From: Lachnospiraceae bacterium RM5
Lineage (GTDB): Bacteria > Bacillota > Clostridia > Lachnospirales > Lachnospiraceae
Reading direction: 5' to 3'
DNA length: 64,000 nucleotides
Assembly: GCA_900110975.1 (NCBI GenBank)
Contig: FOFK01000002.1
Coordinates: forward strand, 333,521-397,520
Of this stretch, positions 55,020 to 64,000 are shown in pieces. The notes beneath the pieces were generated by a model. The model was not told the origin of the DNA. It was given only the letters and a program-made list of their open reading frames with translations, and ran no database searches. Numbering within the stretch: the first letter of the stretch is position 1; each line of letters starts with the position of its first letter. Both the position numbers and the translations under genes were made by a program.

Positions 55020-57131
55020 ATGAAAAAGAATTATTTTACACTTATAATAGCCGGAGTATTATGCGTCCTTCTCAACCTGATGCTCCATTCATTAACACAA
55101 TATTTCAATATTCCATTATACCTGGACAATACAGGAACTGTTTTAATTGCTGCACTTAGCGGGTATCTTCCGGGAATTATTATTGCACTTGCAACATGTC
55201 TTATAAAAGGTGCAATTTTTGAAAGTACATTAATTTACTTTGGCATCACAGACATAGTTATCGCAGTTTGTGCTGCTCATTATTTTGGAAGGCATAACAA
55301 AGACAAAAACAAAACTCTTCGTCTTGCACTTTTATTCCTTACAACTATTGTTGCCGGAATTGTTTTTAATTTATGTTTTATGTATTTCTTCCCGACAGCA
55401 AAGAACTGGAATGTTATATATTCGGTTATTGATAAAATTCATGGACAAGTAAATTTAAGTACACGTGTCCTTAAAATCATTTCTATGATGATTATCACAA
55501 CAATTGATATGTTTATTATTTTACCTTTGTGTTTTTTAATACAAAAAATCCTGCCTCTTAAAATCAAAAATGACCTTGTATTAATCGGCTGGAGGCAGAC
55601 TCCAATAGACCAGGATGAAACAATCGACTTTGTGGATTGCCGCTCAATGTCACTTAAAACGAGCATTATTATTGCTTTATCATTTGCATGCATTTCCATA
55701 TCTGTTATTGCTTCCCTTATCAGCCTTGTTCTTTTTAGAAATTATTCTTTAGAAAAGCATAAGCAGATTGCTAAAAGCAGCGCATCCCTTGCAGCTTCAT
55801 TTATTAACGGAGACAACGTTGAAACATATCTTAAAGAAGGTGAAGTGCTTGACTATGCTAAAACCAAAGAAATGCTTTATGACATCCGTGAATCTTCAAC
55901 AAATATAGAATATGTATATGTTTACAAAATAGAAGATGACGGTTGCCATGTAATATTCGACCTTGATACTAAAGATTTGGGAGCCGGAAAATTAGGGGAT
56001 GTTATTCCTTTTGATAAGTCATTTCGTCCATATTTAGACGACCTTAAGGCAGGTAAAGACATTGATGCCATTGTCTCTAATGACACCTATGGATGGTTAC
56101 TTACGGAGTATGAGCCTGTATATAACTCCAAAGGTGAATGTGTCTGCTATGCTGCAGCTGATATCCAGATGAAAGATCTTCGTGATTATGAACACGAATT
56201 TCTTATCAAACTAATTTCTCTTTTCCTTGGATTTTTCATTCTCGTTATGACTGTCGGTATGTGGTTTGCAAGATACAGACTCATTTATCCTGTAAATACA
56301 ATGGCCGCTTCAGCAAGCGACTTTGCATATAACACCGAAAAAGCCCGTGAAAATAATATTTTACAGATAAAAAATCTTAATATTCATACCGGTGATGAAA
56401 TTGAAAATTTATACAATGCCATGGTTAAAACAACCCAGGACAGTATGGATTATTTCAGCGCTCTTCAGGCAAAAACCAAAAAGATTTCCGAACTTCAGAG
56501 CGGACTTATCATGGTTCTTGCTGATATTGTTGAAAACAGGGATGAGTCAACAGGAAACCATATAAAGAAAACTGCAGCATATGTTAATATAATTTTGAAT
56601 AAAATGCGCGAAGATGGTAATCACTTAGATATTCTTACAGATGATTATATTTCAGACGTTGTACGCTCAGCACCTCTTCATGATATAGGGAAAATAAAAA
56701 TTCCTGATGCAATTTTAAATAAACCGGGAAGACTTACTGATGAAGAATTTGAAATAATGAAAACCCATACAACTGCAGGCGAAAAAATCATTGATGAAAC
56801 AATTGCTACAATGCCTGACGCAGACTATCTTCTACATGCTAAGCAGCTTGCAGGACTCCATCATGAACGTTGGGATGGCAAAGGTTATCCATATGGCCTT
56901 AAAGCCGAAGAAATCCCTCTTGAATCCAGAGTAATGGCTGTTGCCGATGTATTTGATGCCCTGGTTTCAAAACGCTGCTACAAGGAACCATTTACATTTG
57001 ATAAAGCCTTTTCAATAATTGAAGAAGAATCAGGAACACACTTTGATCCATTAGTTGCAAAAGCATTCCTGGATTCAAGAGAAGAAGTTGAAAGAATTGC
57101 AATTGAGTTTGAAAATAAATCAAATAATTAA
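55020..57131 (+). CDS. membrane HD-GYP domain protein (putative c-di-GMP phosphodiesterase)
   Basis: A 703-residue protein. The first part (residues about 5-180) has five or six helices resembling a substrate-specific ECF or MASE-type membrane domain. A further helix near 215-240, an extracellular sensor part (about 245-385), a helix near 395-415 and a HAMP-like linker follow. The C-terminal HD-GYP domain has HD at 554-555 and GYP at 622-624 (HHERWDGKGYP), with the other metal His residues present. HD-GYP enzymes cleave c-di-GMP, so it likely senses an outside signal. It ends 4 bp into the convergent alcohol dehydrogenase gene. Confidence 0.9.
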   Translation: MKKNYFTLIIAGVLCVLLNLMLHSLTQYFNIPLYLDNTGTVLIAALSGYLPGIIIALATCLIKGAIFESTLIYFGITDIVIAVCAAHYFGRHNKDKNKTLRLALLFLTTIVAGIVFNLCFMYFFPTAKNWNVIYSVIDKIHGQVNLSTRVLKIISMMIITTIDMFIILPLCFLIQKILPLKIKNDLVLIGWRQTPIDQDETIDFVDCRSMSLKTSIIIALSFACISISVIASLISLVLFRNYSLEKHKQIAKSSASLAASFINGDNVETYLKEGEVLDYAKTKEMLYDIRESSTNIEYVYVYKIEDDGCHVIFDLDTKDLGAGKLGDVIPFDKSFRPYLDDLKAGKDIDAIVSNDTYGWLLTEYEPVYNSKGECVCYAAADIQMKDLRDYEHEFLIKLISLFLGFFILVMTVGMWFARYRLIYPVNTMAASASDFAYNTEKARENNILQIKNLNIHTGDEIENLYNAMVKTTQDSMDYFSALQAKTKKISELQSGLIMVLADIVENRDESTGNHIKKTAAYVNIILNKMREDGNHLDILTDDYISDVVRSAPLHDIGKIKIPDAILNKPGRLTDEEFEIMKTHTTAGEKIIDETIATMPDADYLLHAKQLAGLHHERWDGKGYPYGLKAEEIPLESRVMAVADVFDALVSKRCYKEPFTFDKAFSIIEEESGTHFDPLVAKAFLDSREEVERIAIEFENKSNN

Positions 57132-58291
57132 AGAGATGCTCTGAAAATCTCGGCAATATCTTTTTGCAAAAGAGGTGCCCATGCATTTTCAAGCCCTTCA
57201 TTTTCAGCAACATGACATGCCATCTCATCAATTCTTGATTCATCAATTCCAACATCTTTCAGATGCATAGGAATTCCAATTGATTCAAAGAATTTATAGG
57301 TGGCATCAATTGCCTTATTTGCAATCTCAAACTTATCCAGATTAGCATCAATTCCAAAAACATTGATACCATATTTTACAAAACGTGAGACTGTCTTTTC
57401 GCTTAAAATATGCTTCATCCATCTTGGTGTAATAATTGCAAGACCTTCACCATGGGTAATATCGTAATACGCTGAAAGTGCATGTTCCATTCCATGACAA
57501 GGCCAGCCGGTATAGCTGCTTCCAAGAGAATAAATTCCATTACAGCCATATGTACAGGCAAGCATCATTTCTGCCCTTGCAGTATAATCTTTTGGATTCT
57601 CAAGACATTTTTTTGCATTAATCATAAGACTTTTAAGTGCCGCCTCCATAAAGCCATCATTTAAAATTGTTGAATCCTCACAAAAATACTGCTCCATAAT
57701 ATGGTTCATGGCATCTGCACAACCTGCTGCTGTCTGCTTCTTTGACACTGAAAAAGTATATGTAGGATCAAGAAAAGATACCGCCGGAAAAAGATGAGGA
57801 TCCATATATCCAATCTTATCGTTTGTTTCTGTTCTTGAAATAACTCCACCCATATCATATTCACTTCCGGTTGCCGCAAGAGTGATAATATCTACAATTG
57901 GCAGAGCTGATTTTGCCCTGACCTTATAAGTAATTAAATCCCATGGGTCACCCTCATATTTTGCTCCTGCAGCAATTGCCTTTGAACAGTCAAGAACGCT
58001 TCCTCCACCTACTGACAAAATCACATCAATATCTTTTTCCTTACAGATTCTCACACCTTCAAGTACACTTGGGTCATACTTGGGATTTGGCTGAATTCCT
58101 GGAAGTTCAAAAATCTCAAAGTCCTTTAGAAGATTTTTCACTTCATCGTATAGCCCTATTTTCTTAATACTTCCACCACCATAAGTAAGAAGAATTTTCT
58201 TTCCAAATCCATCCATTACTTCAGGAAGTTTCTCAACAACCCCCTTACCAAAAATTAACCTTGTAGGTGTCTGATAATCAAAACCCTGCAT
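57128..58291 (-). CDS. iron-containing alcohol dehydrogenase
   Basis: A 387-residue NAD(P)H-dependent dehydrogenase of the Fe-ADH family. GGGSVLDCSKAIAA binds the cofactor, and metal ligands lie in DAMNHIMEQY, GMEHALSAYYDITHGEGLAI. It is close to butanol dehydrogenase (BdhA/YqhD-like) types used in fermentation. The ribosome site AAAGGAGG directly adjoins a pentanucleotide repeat. It converges with the HD-GYP gene, overlapping by 4 bp. Confidence 0.94.
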   Translation of the reverse strand: MQGFDYQTPTRLIFGKGVVEKLPEVMDGFGKKILLTYGGGSIKKIGLYDEVKNLLKDFEIFELPGIQPNPKYDPSVLEGVRICKEKDIDVILSVGGGSVLDCSKAIAAGAKYEGDPWDLITYKVRAKSALPIVDIITLAATGSEYDMGGVISRTETNDKIGYMDPHLFPAVSFLDPTYTFSVSKKQTAAGCADAMNHIMEQYFCEDSTILNDGFMEAALKSLMINAKKCLENPKDYTARAEMMLACTYGCNGIYSLGSSYTGWPCHGMEHALSAYYDITHGEGLAIITPRWMKHILSEKTVSRFVKYGINVFGIDANLDKFEIANKAIDATYKFFESIGIPMHLKDVGIDESRIDEMACHVAENEGLENAWAPLLQKDIAEIFRASL

Positions 58292-58302
58292 AAAATACCT
58301 CC

Positions 58303-58352
58303 TTTACTTTACTTTACTTTACTTTACTTCACTTTACTTTATTTTACTTTAC
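58303..58352. repeat. TTTAC pentanucleotide repeat
   Basis: Ten units of TTTAC (two with one substitution) between the macro-domain gene stop and the alcohol dehydrogenase ribosome site, overlapping the stop codon at one end and the AAAGGAGG at the other. Confidence 0.92.
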
Positions 58353-58867
58353 TTGCTTTCCACTACTTTCCTATAAGCATCCATTTCAACATCCCTAAAA
58401 CAGCACAGATAAACTTCAATCTCTGTATCATTATGTTTATCCAGCCATTTTTCAACTGCCCCATATGAAACTTTTGCGGCTTCATCTATAGGATAGCCAT
58501 ATACTCCGGTTGAAATACCTGGAAATGCAATACTTTTACATCCGTTTTCAAGTGCCAGATCAAGACTTCTTGTATAGCACGATTCAAGAAGCTTTGCATC
58601 CTCCTCTTCACCATAATAAACCGGTCCGACTGCATGAATAATATACTTCGCATTTTTTATATTATAAGCCTTAGTAATTTTTGCATCTCCAGTATTACAT
58701 CCATGAAGTTTCCTGCACTCTTCTAACAATTCAGGTCCTGCAGCACGGTGGATTGCGCCATCTACTCCACCACCGCCGAGCAGGCTATTATTAGCAGCAT
58801 TGACTATAGCATCAACTTTCATATCAACCACACTTCCCCTTACAATAGAAATCTTTGCATTACCCAT
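58349..58867 (-). CDS. macro domain protein (O-acetyl-ADP-ribose deacetylase type)
   Basis: A 172-residue macro domain. [26 protein letters not shown] binds ADP-ribose and the catalytic Asn/Asp lie in it; [10 protein letters not shown] is the second loop. Members of this MacroD/YmdB group remove ADP-ribose or hydrolyse O-acetyl-ADP-ribose. It starts 11 bp after the phosphoesterase gene, in a minus-strand run. Its stop codon lies in the TTTAC repeat. Confidence 0.94.
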   Translation of the reverse strand: MGNAKISIVRGSVVDMKVDAIVNAANNSLLGGGGVDGAIHRAAGPELLEECRKLHGCNTGDAKITKAYNIKNAKYIIHAVGPVYYGEEEDAKLLESCYTRSLDLALENGCKSIAFPGISTGVYGYPIDEAAKVSYGAVEKWLDKHNDTEIEVYLCCFRDVEMDAYRKVVESK

Positions 58868-58878
58868 AAATATTCACC

Positions 58879-59970
58879 TCATTTTACATCTATTATAACA
58901 TACTCTGACTTTGTTCCTGTTTTAAATTTTAATGCCCAGTTAGAAATTCCTGATGTTACAATAAAATCCGTACCATTTCTTTTTTCATGTCCATAATTTC
59001 TATCATTAATTTTTAAAATTTTGCCAATAATATCTAAAGAAAAAAATTGCCCACCATGTGTATGTCCTGAAAGAACAAGGTCTGCAGACGTTTCAGCTTC
59101 ATTAGCATAGTCAACAGGCTCATGATCTATCACAACAATATATTTACTATCATCAACATCTTTAAGCAGATTAGAAATTTCTTTTCTATCACCAAACATT
59201 GCATCTCGTCTGCCGACAATACAAAGATCTCCAATATATGAAACCTCATCCTCAAGAATATGTACACCATTTTTTTCCAGTTCATTTTCAAGATCTTTTG
59301 CCGAGAAATTTCTGCTGTCATAAAAACCTTCATCATGATTTCCAAAAGAAAGATACACACCTAAAGGAGCATCCATCTTTCCAAGTGCGGCACATCCCCG
59401 TATCATATCATCTTTTTTTGACCAATCATCAACAAAATCTCCTGCAATAATCACAATATCAGGCGATTCTTCATTTATCTTTTTCATATACTCTGCAAAT
59501 TCATCACCATCAAAAGTTGTGCTTAAATGTGAATCTGCAAACATTGCAATCCGCACATTTTCTATTTTTTTATCTGTATGTAAAGTATATTTAGTTTCCC
59601 AGACATTATTACAAAGATAATATGCTACCGAAAGATAAACTGCAGTTGTAATGATTGCAAATACAATCTGCAAATAAGGCTTAATTTCTCTTTTTTTCTT
59701 AAAAACAAATTTAAAAAGCATACCAAGAATCACTTCATATACAATTAAAAACATTAAAAGAAAAAGAAAAATTATAATTGCATTCATAACCGACATAATC
59801 ATTGATGTAACAATAAAAAGAATAACTATAATTAAAAATGAAACACTTTTTTTCACTTTCTTTTTTTCTATCCTGTTTAGAGGGGAAATTTTACTAAACA
59901 CTGAAACCATATATATTACACCAATTGATAACATTGCTAATACAATCAGCAAAAGTATAAGCCAAATCAT
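58879..59970 (-). CDS. membrane metallophosphoesterase
   Basis: A 363-residue protein with four helices in the first 140 residues, then a calcineurin-like phosphoesterase: FADSHLS, AGDFVDDW, SFGNHDEGF, VIDHEP and LSGHTHGGQF provide all metal ligands. The catalytic part follows the last helix and would lie outside the membrane or at its face, as in YkoQ/YaeI-like proteins that may act on lipid A-type or other lipids in other bacteria. The substrate here is unknown. Confidence 0.92.
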   Translation of the reverse strand: MIWLILLLIVLAMLSIGVIYMVSVFSKISPLNRIEKKKVKKSVSFLIIVILFIVTSMIMSVMNAIIIFLFLLMFLIVYEVILGMLFKFVFKKKREIKPYLQIVFAIITTAVYLSVAYYLCNNVWETKYTLHTDKKIENVRIAMFADSHLSTTFDGDEFAEYMKKINEESPDIVIIAGDFVDDWSKKDDMIRGCAALGKMDAPLGVYLSFGNHDEGFYDSRNFSAKDLENELEKNGVHILEDEVSYIGDLCIVGRRDAMFGDRKEISNLLKDVDDSKYIVVIDHEPVDYANEAETSADLVLSGHTHGGQFFSLDIIGKILKINDRNYGHEKRNGTDFIVTSGISNWALKFKTGTKSEYVIIDVK

Positions 59971-60072
59971 AATATTCCTCCAATAAAAATTTTGTCCTTA
60001 TTTATTATATCTATAATTATACTTATTATTATATTTATATTTATAATTATACTTATTCTTACTTCTTATTGT

Positions 60073-60990
60073 TTATCTGTCCTTTTTATTCACAACCCAT
60101 ATTCCAACAGCCACCAAACATACCGCTATAAAATACTGCCATTTCAATGGTTCATTCAAAATAAGTGCTGAAAAGAATACACCTAAAACAGGTATTAATG
60201 CATTATAAATTGCAATTTCACTGATTGGATGAAATGCGAGAAGTTCATTATAAATTGCAAAGCAAACAGCCGATATCATCACAAGTATTCCAAGAACCAC
60301 TATCCCCTCAAAATTAAAACTAAGGGGATTTTTTATTCCTGCGCACCCGCCAGCAATCATTAACAAAAGACCGCCTATCGTCATGCTGTAACCTGTAGCA
60401 AGAGCAATGCTCATTTTTCTTGAAACGATTCTTGTAATGACTCCACCAAAACCTGCACAAACAGCATTAAGCAGAATCATCCCATCGCCCTTAAATGTTA
60501 TATTATCAAAAATCAACCCATTTGGTTCGATATTAATCAGCACAATTCCTGATATTCCAAGAATACAACCAAGAACCTTTTTTATATTAAATTTATCATC
60601 TTCAAAAAAAATCACTGACAAAAATATAAGAAAAAATCCGCCCATGGAATCTAATATCGTTGATCTGCTGCTTAAATTATTACTAAGTCCAATATACGCA
60701 AACATATAGTGGAGTGTAGTATTTACAACAGCCAGAAGAACAAGAAAGAAAATATCACTCTTCTTTTTAACATCAAGTTTTTTTCCTCTGACCTTACATA
60801 TAACTGTCACAAATACTCCTGCAAGAAAAAAACGAATTCCCGCAAATAAAAGCTTTCCACCCAGATCATCAGAAGATATCATAAATAAAGCATATCCTGC
60901 CTTTATAAACGGGTATGCCAATGACCATCCCATAGCACAAAAAATTGCCAAAATCACTTTATAACGCTTATTTTGAAATATATTATCCAA
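60073..60990 (-). CDS. EamA/DMT-superfamily transporter
   Basis: A 305-residue protein with ten hydrophobic helices arranged as two EamA repeats; the second half contains YNALIPVLGVFFSALILNEPLKW, a typical EamA signature. Members export amino acids, nucleotides or other metabolites. Monocistronic as far as seen. The short ATA-rich repeat after it (59995-60060) holds nothing else recognisable. Confidence 0.93.
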   Translation of the reverse strand: MDNIFQNKRYKVILAIFCAMGWSLAYPFIKAGYALFMISSDDLGGKLLFAGIRFFLAGVFVTVICKVRGKKLDVKKKSDIFFLVLLAVVNTTLHYMFAYIGLSNNLSSRSTILDSMGGFFLIFLSVIFFEDDKFNIKKVLGCILGISGIVLINIEPNGLIFDNITFKGDGMILLNAVCAGFGGVITRIVSRKMSIALATGYSMTIGGLLLMIAGGCAGIKNPLSFNFEGIVVLGILVMISAVCFAIYNELLAFHPISEIAIYNALIPVLGVFFSALILNEPLKWQYFIAVCLVAVGIWVVNKKDR

Positions 60991-61040
60991 GCCTGCTTCT
61001 TCCCTTCGTTAAACTGATATATCTGATATATATAACACAA

Positions 61041-61220
61041 CATATATTTATCAAGAAAATTATGTCTGGCACCATCCTAATACTCATCAAGAAAATTGTG
61101 TCTGACGCCATCCTAATACTTATCTAGAAAATTGTGTCTGGCACCATCCTAATACTCTTCTAGAAAATTGTGTCTGACACCATCCTAATACTCTTCTAGA
61201 AAATTGTGTCTGACACCATC
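61041..61220. repeat. 36-bp tandem repeat from the 3' end of the TtcA-like gene
   Basis: Five units of 36 bp, each encoding DGVRHNFL-x-x-Y plus a stop or near-stop on the minus strand. The first unit is the real end of the TtcA-like gene; the other four lie behind its stop and grow more diverged with distance. Confidence 0.92.
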
Positions 61221-62033
61221 CTTCTTATATTCGATAACTGTGTCAAGATTCACATTTTCAACACTTCTAAAAATATTTGACTCAACGAACGGATTTGTTT
61301 TTTTAAGATTTTCAATCAGTTTCTTTGTTTCTAAACGCTTACTTGATGATGTTCCATCATCATTAATAGTTGAGCATGTTTCTGTAAAATGGCATGCACA
61401 CTGCAAAAAACGAAGTTCATTATAATCTCTCCATGCACAAATATCTTTTTCTCTCACAAGATAAAGTGGTCTGATTAATTCCATTCCTTCAAAATTCGTA
61501 CTGTGAAGCTTAGGCATCATAGTCTGAATCTGCGCACCATGAAGCATTCCCATTAATATTGTTTCAATCACATCATCATAATGGTGCCCCAAAGCAATCT
61601 TATTGCAGCCAAGTTCCTTAGCCTTGCTGTAAAGATATCCCCTTCTCATTCTCGCACAAAGATAGCATGGGCTTTTTGTAATATTATCAACAGTATCAAA
61701 AATTGTACTTTCAAACACTGTTATTGGAATTCCAAGTGATGCTGCATTATATTCTATCAATTCCCTGTTTTCTTTATTGTAGCCGGGATCCATAACCAAA
61801 AATTTCAGATCAAAATTAACCTGCCTGTGACGTTTAATCTCCTGAAAAAGTTTTGCCATAAGCATCGAATCTTTTCCACCAGAAATGCAGACAGCAATAT
61901 TATCTCCCTCTTCAATAAGTTTATAAGTCTTGCAAGCCTTTGCAAACGGCGAAAAAATTTGTTTATGAAATTTCTTCTGAATACTTTTTTCAGCTCTATC
62001 TATCTTCTCTTCGTTAGTCATATTTTTTTGCAT
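61185..62033 (-). CDS. ttcA: TtcA-family tRNA 2-thiolation protein
   Basis: A 282-residue PP-loop ATPase: SGGKDSMLMAKL binds ATP, CYLCARMRR is the first CxxC and FLQCACHFTETC the second cysteine cluster, matching TtcA, which uses an Fe-S cluster to thiolate tRNA. Many Clostridia carry several TtcA/TilS-like paralogues, so the exact tRNA target is uncertain. The last 11 residues form the first unit of a 36-bp tandem repeat that continues beyond the stop. Confidence 0.87.
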   Translation of the reverse strand: MQKNMTNEEKIDRAEKSIQKKFHKQIFSPFAKACKTYKLIEEGDNIAVCISGGKDSMLMAKLFQEIKRHRQVNFDLKFLVMDPGYNKENRELIEYNAASLGIPITVFESTIFDTVDNITKSPCYLCARMRRGYLYSKAKELGCNKIALGHHYDDVIETILMGMLHGAQIQTMMPKLHSTNFEGMELIRPLYLVREKDICAWRDYNELRFLQCACHFTETCSTINDDGTSSSKRLETKKLIENLKKTNPFVESNIFRSVENVNLDTVIEYKKDGVRHNFLEEY

Positions 62034-62064
62034 AAATCAATTAGCTCCTTAATTAATAAAAAAT

Positions 62065-63019
62065 TTATTTATCAATATTCTCCATATAACGACACTTGGG
62101 AAAAGATGAGCAACCATAAAATTGCTTTCCTACATATGCCCCTTTTGTTGCAGTTCTTATTTTAAGAGGCTTTCCACACTTAGGGCATAACTTTTCTCTA
62201 CTCTTCTCACTTAATTCTTTTGCACTAAATTCTGTTTTTTTAGTCTCGCTATTTTTCTCCAATTCCACATTTCTAACCATTTCTCTATACTTTTGAACAT
62301 AATCCGATCTATCAGATATATTTTTCCCCAGAAAATATTTTGCAAAATTCTCCACTTCAGGTAACGTCCAATTAAACAAATCATCTGAAGCATCCATATC
62401 TTTAATAAACTGTACAAGTTGATCTGCTCTAATTATTTTATCCCTGATAGCTCTACTTGTATATCTTGCATTAAGAATGGTTTTAGGATTTGCCATAACA
62501 ACAATAGGAATATATTGTGTATCAAAATTTTTATTTAAGAAAAACTTTCCTAGTATTCCCTTCTCTTTCTCACGTAATTCTTTAATAACCTGTCTATGTC
62601 TTTCATTTTGAGTTATAGGCGAATAAATTCCTTCTCTTATCTTTCTTCCATACATTTCAAATTCACGTACAAACGAGCCATCATTATTTACTGTAATATT
62701 TCCAATCAAATTCTTACACTCAATAACATACTGACGCTTTTTTTGTAAATATCATAAAATCAATCTGTGCACCTTTTCCATCAACCTCCAAATAAATATC
62801 ATGAAGTATATACATATCTATCCCTGAATTTTTCAATTCAAAAATAATATTATTTTCTCCCACAAGGCCTGCATTTGCATATTTAATCTGTTTTTCTATT
62901 TCATTTTTTAAGTCACCAGAAGCTTTTTTTGAAAGTTCAGTCATATCTTCAATAAATTTTTTTGCATCACTATCTTCCTTCAAAAAAACCGGTCCTATTT
63001 TTTTAGTAAATAATCCCAT
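62065..63019 (-). pseudogene. NERD domain protein with topoisomerase-type zinc finger, frameshifted
   Basis: Two frames make one protein. The first (62720-63019, MGLFTKKIGPV... AQIDFMIFTKK) holds the start of a NERD nuclease-related domain; the second continues RQYVIECKNLIGNITV through FVREF and ends with a zinc ribbon (CPKCGKPLKIRTATKG, GCSSFPKCRYME). They join if one base is removed from a run of seven T at 62738-62744 (A on the coding strand). The catalytic ECKN is in the second frame. Whole length would be about 317 residues. Slippage, a real mutation or a sequence error are all possible. Confidence 0.82.
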
Positions 63020-63092
63020 ATTCCCTCCATAAAAAAATGCTTTCTGAATCTATCACTTTTCCTCCAGCTCGTATATTTAAATATGAATACTC

Positions 63093-63701
63093 TTAGCTTC
63101 CTGACGAACTTCCACCACCTGATGCATTAGCGCCTGCCGCCTGTCTGTCACGAATCATATGCTGCAATGTTATAAGAATCGCAATTACCTTTTTTTCATG
63201 TTCTTTTCTATAAATATCAACACAGTACTTATCATGTAACGACATCATTTTCTGTCCTATTACAGCAATGATATTATCATTTGCATCGTATAACTCAAAA
63301 TTAAGACCAAGTATATTTCCCCTAAGCTGCCAGCCAAGTCCCTCAATATTTGTTATATCTTTTATAAGATGAAACATCTCATTCGAAAGTTCAAAGGACT
63401 CTCCATTGCTCATTGTAATAAAATGACGTTCATGAAACGAAAAAAGCTTTTTTTCTATGCGAGCAACAATCTCACCATGCGAATCAAAAACCTCCGTCTT
63501 ATCATGCAATGAAATTACTTTTGAACTTGCACGGTAAACAATATTATCATTGTTATCTGTTATGTCAATATTATGATGTAACGATAAAACCTTTGTACTT
63601 GTATATAAAGAATATACAGGAACACCAAATCTATCTACATTATTAATATTCGGATTTTCTCCCTTTTCATGAAATCTATGTACTTTTGAAAAAACGCCCA
63701 T
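63093..63701 (-). CDS. LURP-one-like (tubby-fold) protein
   Basis: A 202-residue protein with repeated short segments (KVLSLHHNIDI, KVISLHDKTEV, KLFSFHERHFI, KMMSLHDKYCV), fitting the beta-barrel of the LURP-one/scramblase-like family, followed by a Gly/Ser-rich tail (SGGGSSSGS). Such proteins are common in Firmicutes; function unknown. No membrane helix. The ATG has AAAGGAG upstream. Confidence 0.85.
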   Translation of the reverse strand: MGVFSKVHRFHEKGENPNINNVDRFGVPVYSLYTSTKVLSLHHNIDITDNNDNIVYRASSKVISLHDKTEVFDSHGEIVARIEKKLFSFHERHFITMSNGESFELSNEMFHLIKDITNIEGLGWQLRGNILGLNFELYDANDNIIAVIGQKMMSLHDKYCVDIYRKEHEKKVIAILITLQHMIRDRQAAGANASGGGSSSGS

Positions 63702-63820
63702 ATTTTTCTCCTTTATGCCATTTCCTTTAAAATTCCTTTTAAAACAAATATTTTTACAACATTTCCTAATATAATTTCTTTCTATTATAAATCATTTTTT
63801 TCTTTTGTACAAAATCAATC

Positions 63821-63868
63821 TAATTTCCATTCTAATTTCCATTCTATTTTCCATTCTAATTTCCATTC
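63821..63868. repeat. 12-bp tandem repeat
   Basis: Four copies of TAATTTCCATTC (one with TATTTT) in the region upstream of the LURP-one-like gene. Confidence 0.88.
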
Positions 63869-63906
63869 TATTCAGCTAATTCTTCGAATAAATTTTCCAT
63901 TTCGTA

Positions 63907-64000
63907 ATTTCTATTCGTACGCTACGATCTTATTCTACGAATACTTTTTCATTTTCCTGATTTCTATTCGCACACAACGATCTTATTCTACGAATACTTT
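63907..64000. repeat. 53-bp direct repeat reaching the window edge
   Basis: Two copies of a unit starting ATTTCTATTCG and containing CGATCTTATTCTACGAATA, period 53, with a few differences. The array may go on beyond 64000. The 300 bp from 63702 hold no gene. Confidence 0.85.

Noticed and set aside
61041..61220. Possible CRISPR array (36-bp repeats)
   Set aside because: Units follow each other without spacers and derive from the end of the adjacent gene; no cas genes are near.
62738..62744. Programmed -1 frameshift in the NERD gene
   Set aside because: The run of A followed by G looks slippery, but a -1 shift does not lead into the frame that continues the domain; loss of one base is needed.

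Overview
The window is AT-rich, tightly packed DNA with strong GGAGG-type ribosome sites, TTG/GTG starts and consensus TTGACA-N17-TATAAT promoters. Gene content (division cluster with mraZ-rsmH-ftsL-pbp, Lgt, NrdR, a MoxR/DUF58/transglutaminase trio, FeoAB with a small Cys-rich partner, many Clostridia-type small families) points to a Clostridia bacterium, probably Lachnospiraceae. This rests on recognising protein families; no search was run. Almost all genes are on the minus strand.

Layout. 1-6.3 kb: start of a UvrD-type helicase (cut by the window edge), gltX, then transglutaminase, DUF58 and MoxR ATPase genes. 6.3-9.2 kb: a zinc-ribbon Ser/Thr kinase with C-terminal leucine-rich repeats and a PP2C phosphatase, a writer/eraser pair. 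9.2-13.1 kb: aroE, yqeG, nrdR, a DUF5662-like gene and a trigger-factor-like lipoprotein. 13.2-21.9 kb: a reduced division/cell-wall cluster (mraZ, rsmH, ftsL, pbp, murD, ftsW, ftsQ, ftsZ) with a clear promoter and an array of MraZ-type operator repeats in front of mraZ. 22-24.1 kb: lgt and ychF.

24.07-38.41 kb is a genomic island bounded by perfect 36-bp direct repeats that include the ribosome site and first codons of ychF. Its left arm is full of gene fragments (integrase N-terminus, AAA ATPase, IS21 IstB, TfoX). The body is one long defence operon: small HTH protein, hsdM, DUF1016 nuclease, hsdS, a 650-residue protein of unknown family with a HEPN-like R-x4-H motif, hsdR, a DUF262 protein with an HNH-like end, a three-helix membrane protein and a 53-residue protein. 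The unknown gene lies between hsdS and hsdR, where the anticodon nuclease PrrC sits in the EcoprrI locus, so it is the best candidate here for an undescribed defence component. The island also carries a promoter nearly identical in design to the one it cut off from ychF.

38.6-50 kb: a duplicated flavodoxin gene around a truncated regulator, a glutathione peroxidase, then a metal block (HMA protein, ZIP transporter, Cys-rich membrane protein, FeoB, FeoA, a DtxR-family repressor, an ABC exporter). Four copies of GTTAG-N6-CTAAC lie in front of these genes and define a probable regulon. 50-54.9 kb: a B12-binding radical SAM protein, next to an accessory cassette (XRE regulator, DUF4417 protein, HNH-type toxin-like protein and possible immunity protein) that ends in a copied piece of the radical SAM gene. 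55-64 kb: HD-GYP phosphodiesterase, iron alcohol dehydrogenase, macro-domain protein, metallophosphoesterase, EamA transporter, TtcA-like enzyme, a frameshifted NERD protein and a LURP-one-like protein, with several tandem repeats between them.
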